This document shows, piece by piece, positions 57,985-64,000 of a stretch of 64,000 nt of DNA. Position numbers and translations under genes: made by a program. How positions within the stretch are numbered: the first letter of the stretch is position 1; every line of letters starts with the position of its first letter. This DNA comes from Brenneria sp. hezel4-2-4 (GTDB lineage: Bacteria; Pseudomonadota; Gammaproteobacteria; Enterobacterales; Enterobacteriaceae). The stretch covers positions 496,001-560,000 of the forward strand of contig NZ_JABJXS010000002.1 in the NCBI RefSeq assembly GCF_013155275.1. The letters run 5' to 3'. The notes beneath the pieces were generated by a model that was not told where the DNA came from, did not search any database, and saw only the letters and a program-made list of their open reading frames with translations.

Positions 57985-59229
57985 TCACTTTATTGTGCGC
58001 AGAGTAAAGGAAAGGGGAGGACGAACGGATTTATCCGGCTCCAGTAGAACGCAGGAAATCAGCGTGGTGACCAGAACGATGCTCCCCATGAACAGGTAGG
58101 TCTGGGCGAAGCCCAACAGTTCATAACCGTAACCCGCGAGTGGAGACAACAGGCTGCTGACGACGGAACTGATGCAGGTAAAGCCCACCAGATAAATGGT
58201 TGACGACAACCGCTTATCAAAATTCAGGCTGTTATATTTAAACAGAGAAATTAAAAGAATCGGTAACTCAATGGCATGCAGTAATTTCATCATCGAGATC
58301 AGATACACGCCGCTGACCAGACCGGAACCAATGACGCGCAGCGCCATGACTGCGCTCGCCAGCAACAGGCCATTTTTGGCGCCGATGCGGTTAACCAGAA
58401 ACGGCGCGAGGAACATGCCGCCGGCCTCAAGGAAAACCTGTAGCGAATTCAGGTAGCCATACATGGTATTGCCTGAATGAAGATCGGGAAACTGTGAGGA
58501 GAAATAGATCGGGAACTGCTGATCATACACGCCATAAACGCAGGTGCCGATGACAAAGATGACCAGCGCCCAGAAGCGTTGCAGACGCAGCAAACCCAGC
58601 GCGTCGGCCAGCGTGATATTGGCCGGGTTGCCGAACTGAAGTTGGCTCATGGCATTATCTTTGGCGATGCGCAGCAGGCTCAGACTAAGCAGAAACAGCC
58701 CGCCGGACACGGACGCCAGCGCAAAGTTGTACCAGGGATTGATATTGAAATTGATGCCGGCGAAGAACGTAGCCACCGCCCAGCCCAGCGAGCCCCACAT
58801 TCTGGCCCGGCCGTACTCAATGCTTTTCATCCGGCAGAATCGCTCGATATAGGCTTCCAGCAGACCGATGCCGCCGTTGAACGTGGCGCCGATGTATAGC
58901 CCGCCGACGATACCGCCGAGATAGATGTTGAAGCGCAGAATGTCCGCGAACCCCATAAAAAACGGGCCGCTGCTCACCAGCAGAGCGGCAATCACCCATA
59001 GCTGATGTTTGCCCAGCCCCAGCTTGTCCTGAATGTATCCGTACAGCGGCTGCGAACAGAATGACACCAATGAGATGGCGGCAAAGATAATGCCGGTATC
59101 GGTCGCTTTCAGATTGACATACTGATTAAGCCAAATGGACAGCAGGGAGCAAGTGGATGACCAGGTAAAGAAAAAGAAGAAAAATAAGCTACTTAACAAC
59201 AAATACGTTTTTCTGGTTTCAGCGTTCAT
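57985..59229 (-). CDS. cscB: sucrose/oligosaccharide:H+ symporter (LacY family)
   Basis: 414 residues, twelve spans, of the oligosaccharide:H+ symporter group of the MFS. The shared landmarks YGYIQDKLGLGKHQLW, EYGRARMWGSLGWAVATFFAG, YGYLNSLQVFLEAGGMFL and MKLLHAIELPILLISLFKYNSLNFDKRLSST match CscB/LacY/RafB, though overall it diverges from E. coli CscB. It imports sucrose or a related sugar with a proton. It lies 6 bases before cscA. Two LacI-type palindromes lie upstream. Confidence 0.85.
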   Translation of the reverse strand: MNAETRKTYLLLSSLFFFFFFTWSSTCSLLSIWLNQYVNLKATDTGIIFAAISLVSFCSQPLYGYIQDKLGLGKHQLWVIAALLVSSGPFFMGFADILRFNIYLGGIVGGLYIGATFNGGIGLLEAYIERFCRMKSIEYGRARMWGSLGWAVATFFAGINFNINPWYNFALASVSGGLFLLSLSLLRIAKDNAMSQLQFGNPANITLADALGLLRLQRFWALVIFVIGTCVYGVYDQQFPIYFSSQFPDLHSGNTMYGYLNSLQVFLEAGGMFLAPFLVNRIGAKNGLLLASAVMALRVIGSGLVSGVYLISMMKLLHAIELPILLISLFKYNSLNFDKRLSSTIYLVGFTCISSVVSSLLSPLAGYGYELLGFAQTYLFMGSIVLVTTLISCVLLEPDKSVRPPLSFTLRTIK

Positions 59230-59262
59230 GGTGAGAACTCCTGACAGGTCGATAACGCAATT

Positions 59263-59274
59263 GTTAACGTTAAC
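59263..59274. promoter_or_regulatory. LacI-type operator, cscB side
   Basis: Perfect palindrome GTTAACGTTAAC, 34 bases before the cscB start. An identical copy lies 63 bp away at 59326-59337, about six helical turns, suited to repressor looping. Confidence 0.65.
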
Positions 59275-59325
59275 TTAGAATAAACCAAAATGGTTAATAA
59301 CGGATATGTGATGTTAATCATGAAA

Positions 59326-59337
59326 GTTAACGTTAAC
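59326..59337. promoter_or_regulatory. LacI-type operator, cscK side
   Basis: Second copy of GTTAACGTTAAC in the cscB/cscK divergent region (59230-59481). No LacI-family gene for it lies in the window; a CscR-like repressor may be beyond the right edge. Confidence 0.65.
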
Positions 59338-59481
59338 ATTTTATTTTTATCCGCAACCCGATACATTCCGTTCAGACGCTTTCCAGCCCGATTGAAACGG
59401 GCTACCGCCGGATCCTGCGTGAGGGCACGCAACGAAACGGTGTTCTATCTTTTTGATAATCAAGATGTTGCTGAGGTAACT

Positions 59482-60435
59482 ATGGCGAATAAAGTCTGGG
59501 TGTTGGGCGATGCGGTCATCGATTTGTTTACTGATGAGATGCAGCGCCTGCTGCCTTGTCCAGGCGGCGCGCCCGCCAACGTGGCGGTGGGGATCGCCCG
59601 ACTGAACGGGAACAGCGCGTTTATCGGCCGGGTGGGGGATGAACCGTTCGGCCACCGTTTGCAACAGGTTCTGCAACAGGAACGGGTCGATACCGCGTTC
59701 CTGCATTACGACACGCGGCATCGAACCTCCGTTGTGCTGGTGAGCCTCAATGATGACGGTGAGCGACAGTTCACTTTCATGGTTCGGCCCAGCGCGGATT
59801 TGTTCCTCGAAACCGGCGACCTGCCGCCGTTTTCCGCCGGAGAATGGCTGCACTGCTGTTCTATTGCGCTGGCGGCGGAGCCGTCGCGTTCCACCACGCT
59901 ACAGGCGATCAGGGAAGTCCGGCGAGCCGGCGGCTGGTTAAGTTTCGATGCCAATCTGCGCGACGATCTGTGGCCTGACCGCACGATGATGCTGAGCTGT
60001 GTGCAACAGGCGCTGGCGCAGGCTGACGTGGTGAAGCTGTCCGACGACGAACTGAAGCAACTGACGGGGATGGACGACATCACCCGCGCCATCGACGCGC
60101 TGAGCGCCGATATCAATCCGGCGCTATTGGTGGTTACGCAAGGCAAGGCAGGCGCTTGGGCCGGTAAACCCGGGAGTATGTCTTTCTATGCGGCGCAGGC
60201 GATTCGGGCGGTGGATACCACGGGGGCCGGTGATGCATTTATGGCCGGTCTGCTGGCTGGGTTGAGCGGGTTGGGCGACAACTGGCGCGACAGCGATGCG
60301 CTGCCGGCCATGATGGCGCAGGCGCAGGCCTGTGGCGCACTGGCAACCACCTCGAAAGGCGCAATGACGGCGCTGCCGCACCGTGAGGCGTTGGCCGACT
60401 ATCTCTCGGTGATGGAGATGTCGCCGCACTGTTGA
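59482..60435 (+). CDS. cscK: fructokinase
   Basis: 317 residues from ATG 59482 (GAGG upstream); an in-frame extension to 59290 crosses the operator region. It is a ribokinase-type (PfkB) kinase with MANKVWVLGDAVIDLF, CPGGAPANVAVGIARLNG and the anion-hole signature VDTTGAGDAFMAGLL. It phosphorylates the fructose released by CscA. It is divergent from cscBA and followed 13 bases later by the ABC transporter genes. Confidence 0.93.
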   Translation: MANKVWVLGDAVIDLFTDEMQRLLPCPGGAPANVAVGIARLNGNSAFIGRVGDEPFGHRLQQVLQQERVDTAFLHYDTRHRTSVVLVSLNDDGERQFTFMVRPSADLFLETGDLPPFSAGEWLHCCSIALAAEPSRSTTLQAIREVRRAGGWLSFDANLRDDLWPDRTMMLSCVQQALAQADVVKLSDDELKQLTGMDDITRAIDALSADINPALLVVTQGKAGAWAGKPGSMSFYAAQAIRAVDTTGAGDAFMAGLLAGLSGLGDNWRDSDALPAMMAQAQACGALATTSKGAMTALPHREALADYLSVMEMSPHC

Positions 60436-60448
60436 GCAGGAGGGGGCG

Positions 60449-61738
60449 ATGAATATTTTCATTCATATGGCGATGGCGCTCTGTCTGGCGGCGCCGGTGT
60501 CCGGTATCGCCGCGCAGATAACGGCCTGGGTGATTGACGGCGCGCCGGAGCGCCCCTATTTCGCCCAGCTCGAACAGGGCTTTAACCAACGTTATGCCGC
60601 GCAGGGGATCTCGATAAAGATCAAACCGATACCCGGTTACAACGATGCGTTGCAGGCGGCATGGATGTCCAACGATCTGCCGGATCTGGTGATGATAGAT
60701 GGCCCGAATATGGCGAGCTATATCTGGTCCGGCATGCTACAGCCGCTGGATCCGTTTATTGCGCCTGAGGTGTTGCATGATTTTCTCGATGGGGTAATCG
60801 CGCAGGGCACCTATAGCCCGGATAAACACGTTTACATGCTGAGCCAGGGAGACTCGTCGGTGGTGCTGTGGGGGAATAAACGTTACCTTGAGGCGGCGGG
60901 CATCCCCATCCCGACCCGGCTTGAAGACGCCTGGGACTATGCGCAATTCAGCGCGGTGCTGGCGAAGCTGGCGGCCCTGCCCGAAGTGAAATGGCCGCTG
61001 GATTTCAAGCTCAACTACAGCGGCGAATGGTTGACCTACGGCTATTACCCGTTTATCCGTTCTGCCGGTGGCGATCTGATCGACCAACGGCGCTGGCGGG
61101 CGAGCGGCACTCTGGATGGCCCGGCGACCGTCGCCGCCGTCGAGAAGCTGAAACATTGGCAGCATCAGCGTTGGCTGGTGCCCGCCACGGCGGGCGACAA
61201 CCGTTTCTTTGGCGACCGAAGCGCCGCGCTGTCCTGGGTCGGCAACTGGATGTGGGAAACCTACCATCAGGCGCTGGGGGACGATCTGGTGCTGATCCCG
61301 GCGCCGCGCTTCGGGCGTCAGGCTTATGCGCCGAACGGCAGTTGGGGTTGGGCGGTGCCCGTTTCGACCACCAAACGGCAGGAGGTGAGCCAGTTTCTGA
61401 ATTACCTGTTTTCCGCCCGGCAGATAAAGACCTACTGCGACTTTACCGGCTATGTTCCGGCGCGGCGGGCGGCAATTGCGCTGATGCCGGCCTATGCCCC
61501 CGGCGGCGCGCTCAGCCTATTGACGCAGCAGGCCAGCCATATTGCGCTGGTACGGCCGGTTCATCCGGCATACCCGGTGATCTCCGGCGAATTTGGCAAA
61601 GCGTTGAAAAACAGCTTGCAGGGCGCGGATAGCGCGACGGCGCTCAAGCGGGCGGCCGCCGCCATCGATCGGGATATTGACGACAACATGGGGTATCCAC
61701 CGTTTAACGGGGTTCCCCTGCCTTCCTCCGCTGAATGA
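60449..61738 (+). CDS. sugar ABC transporter substrate-binding protein (family 1)
   Basis: 429 residues: a signal peptide ending near GIAA-QI, then a maltose-binding-type fold (WMSNDLPDLVMIDGPNMASYIWSG, ALSWVGNWMWETYHQAL, APNGSWGWAVPVSTTKRQEVSQFLNYL). It captures an oligosaccharide in the periplasm. Placed between a fructokinase and two permeases in a sucrose locus, it probably serves sucrose, a fructo-oligosaccharide or another fructose-containing sugar. Specificity is not visible in the sequence. Confidence 0.85.
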   Translation: MNIFIHMAMALCLAAPVSGIAAQITAWVIDGAPERPYFAQLEQGFNQRYAAQGISIKIKPIPGYNDALQAAWMSNDLPDLVMIDGPNMASYIWSGMLQPLDPFIAPEVLHDFLDGVIAQGTYSPDKHVYMLSQGDSSVVLWGNKRYLEAAGIPIPTRLEDAWDYAQFSAVLAKLAALPEVKWPLDFKLNYSGEWLTYGYYPFIRSAGGDLIDQRRWRASGTLDGPATVAAVEKLKHWQHQRWLVPATAGDNRFFGDRSAALSWVGNWMWETYHQALGDDLVLIPAPRFGRQAYAPNGSWGWAVPVSTTKRQEVSQFLNYLFSARQIKTYCDFTGYVPARRAAIALMPAYAPGGALSLLTQQASHIALVRPVHPAYPVISGEFGKALKNSLQGADSATALKRAAAAIDRDIDDNMGYPPFNGVPLPSSAE

Positions 61739-61747
61739 GATCACACT

Positions 61748-62623
61748 ATGCGCAAACTACGATATCGCGTTCCGGAATATGCCATGCTGCTTCCCGCCGT
61801 GGTTTTGCTGACGGCGTTTGTGGTGATCCCGTTTATGTGTTCGATTGCCTTTTCATTTACCAATGAACGGCTGATGCCTCGGCCGATACCTACCGCATGG
61901 GTTGGCCTGACCAACTACCGGCGCATTTTTACCGACCCCGAGTTTTGGCAGGCGGTCGGCAATACTCTGCGCTTCGCGGCGATAGTGATACCGCTGCAAC
62001 TGGCGCTATCGCTGGGGGCGGCCATGCTGCTTAACAGCAAATTGCGCGCTATGGCGCTGTTTCGCAGCATTATAATCATGCCGCTGCTGATCCCGATGAC
62101 GGTGATTGCCGCGATCTGGTCGGTGATGCTGCAAACCCCGGATGGGCTGTTCAACGGCCTGTGGGCCGCTCTCACCGGCGCGCAACAGGTGAAAGACTGG
62201 CTTGGCGATCCGCGCTATGCGCTGTATGCCATTATCGCGCTGTCTATTTGGGCGTCGTTCCCGTTCCAGATGCTGATTTATCTGGCCGGATTGCAGGAAA
62301 TCCCGAAAACGCTGTACGAGGTGGCGGTCATTGACGGCTTCGGCCGTTGGCAACAGTTCCGCTATATCACTTTTCCCGGCCTGCGCAATACGCATATTTT
62401 TGCGGTGATCATCACCACAATCGGCGCATTCAGCCTGTTTACACAGGTGAACATTCTGACCGGCGGCGGGCCGAACGGCGCGACCACCACCATTATTCAG
62501 TACATGTTCAGCAACGGATTCTCGGCACAGCGCATTGGCTTCGCTTCCGCCGTGTCGGTAGTGTTCTTCTGTGCGGTGCTGCTGCTCGGCCTAGCGCAGA
62601 AAAAACTGATGAGCGAAAAATAA
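61748..62623 (+). CDS. sugar ABC transporter permease (MalF/UgpA type)
   Basis: 291 residues with six spans. It starts MRKLRYRVPEYAMLLPAVVLL and has the coupling loop IPKTLYEVAVIDGFGRWQQFRYITFPGL (EAA motif) and NILTGGGPNGATTTIIQYMF, both typical of the first permease in CUT1 sugar importers. It pairs with the next gene product. Confidence 0.92.
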   Translation: MRKLRYRVPEYAMLLPAVVLLTAFVVIPFMCSIAFSFTNERLMPRPIPTAWVGLTNYRRIFTDPEFWQAVGNTLRFAAIVIPLQLALSLGAAMLLNSKLRAMALFRSIIIMPLLIPMTVIAAIWSVMLQTPDGLFNGLWAALTGAQQVKDWLGDPRYALYAIIALSIWASFPFQMLIYLAGLQEIPKTLYEVAVIDGFGRWQQFRYITFPGLRNTHIFAVIITTIGAFSLFTQVNILTGGGPNGATTTIIQYMFSNGFSAQRIGFASAVSVVFFCAVLLLGLAQKKLMSEK

Positions 62624-62633
62624 CGGTGACCGT

Positions 62634-63458
62634 ATGCAACTAATCAAATACCTGTTAATCAGCGTGCTGGCGCTGACGATCGCGGTGCCGCTGATGATGA
62701 TGGTGACCCTTAGTCTGAACCCGGATAATACGGATATCCTGCGCAGTATGGGGGGGGGGCGAGCCTTTATCCCGCGGCATTTTTCTCTGGACAACTATGC
62801 GGCCATTCTGGCCGATACCAACCATCCGTTCGGCCGCTATATTTTCAACACGGCGCTGATCACCGCCGTAACGCTGACGCTGTCCCTATTGATTAACTCC
62901 GCCGCCGCCTTTTCACTGGCCTGGGGGCAGGGGAAACATCGGGCGGCGCTGCTGGCGCTGATCGTTGCCTTGCTGGCTATTCCAGGCGAGACGCTGGTAT
63001 TGTCGCAACTGTTCATCGTCAGTCGGGTGGGGATACTGGATACCTATCTGGTGCAGATTATTCCCTGCGTGGCGAACGCCTTCTTTATCTTTCTGTTTTA
63101 TCAGTTCTTCAGCCGCATTCCGCGCGATCTCATCGACGCCGCGCGCGTGGACGGTTTCAGCCTGTTTCGCACCTGGCTCAATGTTGGTCTGCCGTTGTCA
63201 AAGCCGGTGTTTGTCACGGTGGCCACGTTACAGTTTCTCGGCAGTTGGAACAGTTATCTATGGCCGATCATGGTAACGCGCGGCCCGGAAGTCCGTCCGC
63301 TGTCGGTGGCGATGTCCGCTTATTTCGGCAGCAACCAGCTTTACTGGGGCAATATCATGGCCTTCGCGGTGATGATGGCGCTGCCGGTGATGCTATTTTT
63401 CCTGCTGGTACAGCGGCACTTTATTGCCAGCATTACCGGTTCGGCGGTGAAAGGGTGA
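62634..63458 (+). CDS. sugar ABC transporter permease (MalG/UgpE type)
   Basis: 274 residues, six spans. The EAA loop is IPRDLIDAARVDGFSLFRTWLNVGLPLSKP, and the family has FLGSWNSYLWPIMV. Near codons 39-42 the gene contains a run of ten G (62750-62759), encoding the end of Met and three Gly in SMGGGRAFIP; slippage there would truncate the protein. It starts 10 bases after the previous permease gene. Confidence 0.92.
   Translation: MQLIKYLLISVLALTIAVPLMMMVTLSLNPDNTDILRSMGGGRAFIPRHFSLDNYAAILADTNHPFGRYIFNTALITAVTLTLSLLINSAAAFSLAWGQGKHRAALLALIVALLAIPGETLVLSQLFIVSRVGILDTYLVQIIPCVANAFFIFLFYQFFSRIPRDLIDAARVDGFSLFRTWLNVGLPLSKPVFVTVATLQFLGSWNSYLWPIMVTRGPEVRPLSVAMSAYFGSNQLYWGNIMAFAVMMALPVMLFFLLVQRHFIASITGSAVKG
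62750..62759 (+). repeat. ten-G homopolymer inside a permease gene
   Basis: Ten consecutive G in the reading frame of the MalG-type permease. Runs of this length are prone to slippage and also to sequencing error. Confidence 0.9.
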
Positions 63459-63488
63459 CCCTGCGGGGACACGTATTAAGGATGCGCC

Positions 63489-64000
63489 ATGTCTAGTCTG
63501 ATCCTGAAAAATGTACATAAATCATTTGATAACACGCCTGTTTTGCACGACATCAGTATGGAGATCCATGATGGCGAGTTTATGGTCTTCGTCGGCCCTT
63601 CCGGCTGTGGTAAATCCACGCTACTGCGGCTGATTGCCGGGCTGGAGAGCATCGGCGGCGGTGATATCTGCATTGATGGGCGGCGGGTAAACCGGCTGTC
63701 GCCGTCCGAACGCGGTATCGCGATGGTGTTTCAATCCTACGCGCTTTATCCGCACATGACGGTGCGCGAAAATATGAGCGTCGCCCTTAAGGTGGCCGGC
63801 GTCAGCAAAGCGGACATCGTGCGCAAGGTGGATAATGCCGCGCAGATATTGCAGTTGGAAACGCTGCTCGATCGTAAACCGAAACAGCTGTCCGGCGGTC
63901 AACGCCAGCGGGTGGCTATCGGTCGGGCGATTGTCCGTAGCCCGCAGGTGTTCCTGTTTGATGAGCCGCTGTCTAATCTGGATGCGGAACTGCGCGTACA
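63489..64000 (+). CDS. sugar ABC transporter ATPase (MalK/UgpC type), 3' end outside window
   Basis: About 170 residues before the window ends. Starts [20 protein letters not shown]; Walker [11 protein letters not shown]-loop [13 protein letters not shown], signature [16 protein letters not shown], Walker [21 protein letters not shown]1-type ATPase; the C-terminal regulatory domain should follow beyond the edge. Last visible gene of the cscK-ABC unit. Confidence 0.95.
   Translation, partial: MSSLILKNVHKSFDNTPVLHDISMEIHDGEFMVFVGPSGCGKSTLLRLIAGLESIGGGDICIDGRRVNRLSPSERGIAMVFQSYALYPHMTVRENMSVALKVAGVSKADIVRKVDNAAQILQLETLLDRKPKQLSGGQRQRVAIGRAIVRSPQVFLFDEPLSNLDAELRV

Overview
The window looks like chromosomal DNA of an enterobacterium. 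The housekeeping genes are near E. coli in sequence and mostly in E. coli order: mdtK-ribE-cfa-purR-ynhF-mepH-grxD-rnt-gloA-ydhL-slyA/slyB-anmK-mliC-pdxH-tyrS-pdxY-gstA, then acnA-ribA-pgpB-lapA-lapB-pyrF-yciH-osmB, then rnb-fabI-sapFDCBA. A mid-50s GC look, a probable D-apiose cluster (a plant cell-wall sugar), sap genes, an alpha-glucoside PTS and a csc sucrose cluster fit a plant-associated member of Pectobacteriaceae (Brenneria/Dickeya/Pectobacterium type). The genus is inference.

Layout. 1-1.6 kb: the 5' part of a DHA2-type drug exporter with a coupled small ORF, divergent from a TetR regulator. 1.7-21 kb: conserved backbone with tRNA-Val(GAC). Relative to E. coli, lhr, sodB, ydhP, ydhB/ydhC, nemRA and the ydhF-sodC-ydhI block are absent from their usual places. 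21-24.5 kb: an inserted pair, a secreted FAD flavoprotein and an OprD-like porin, between acnA and ribA. 26.2-36.2 kb: a 10-kb insertion between pgpB and lapA. It holds a ribose-type ABC importer with a DUF2291 lipoprotein, a split transketolase, an FGGY kinase, a TIM-barrel isomerase and a SorC-family regulator, best read as D-apiose uptake and breakdown. 36.3-39.4 kb: lapAB-pyrF-yciH-osmB. 39.7-44.7 kb: an isolated araD, a CstA-type peptide/pyruvate transporter and rnb. 45.0-48.6 kb: a PTS EIICB plus GH4 6-phospho-alpha-glucosidase with a GntR/UTRA regulator. 48.9-55.2 kb: fabI and sapABCDF. 55.4-56.5 kb: an unrecognised 283-aa protein and a RyhB small RNA behind a Fur box. 56.5-64 kb: cscA/cscB, divergent cscK and a four-gene sugar ABC importer cut off by the window end.

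How they work together. Four sugar modules each carry recognisable regulatory DNA. The apiose operons share a paired 16-bp palindrome upstream of both transcription units, and its central half recurs before the SorC gene. The alpha-glucoside operon and its GntR gene share a GTCTATA-type site. The csc divergent promoter has two identical 12-bp palindromes 63 bp apart. The TetR/exporter intergenic region has two related 18-bp palindromes. Other local regulation visible in the DNA: a SlyA palindrome before slyA, a PhoP-box-like repeat before slyB, a PUR box before purR, and a Fur box before ryhB.

The most interesting items are the RyhB gene, the operator set of the apiose cluster, the flavoprotein/porin pair that lacks the usual fumarate-reductase catalytic residues, a 0.18-kb element bounded by outward-facing terminators before fabI, and a ten-G run inside a sugar permease gene. 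All calls come from reading the sequence; no database search was run.
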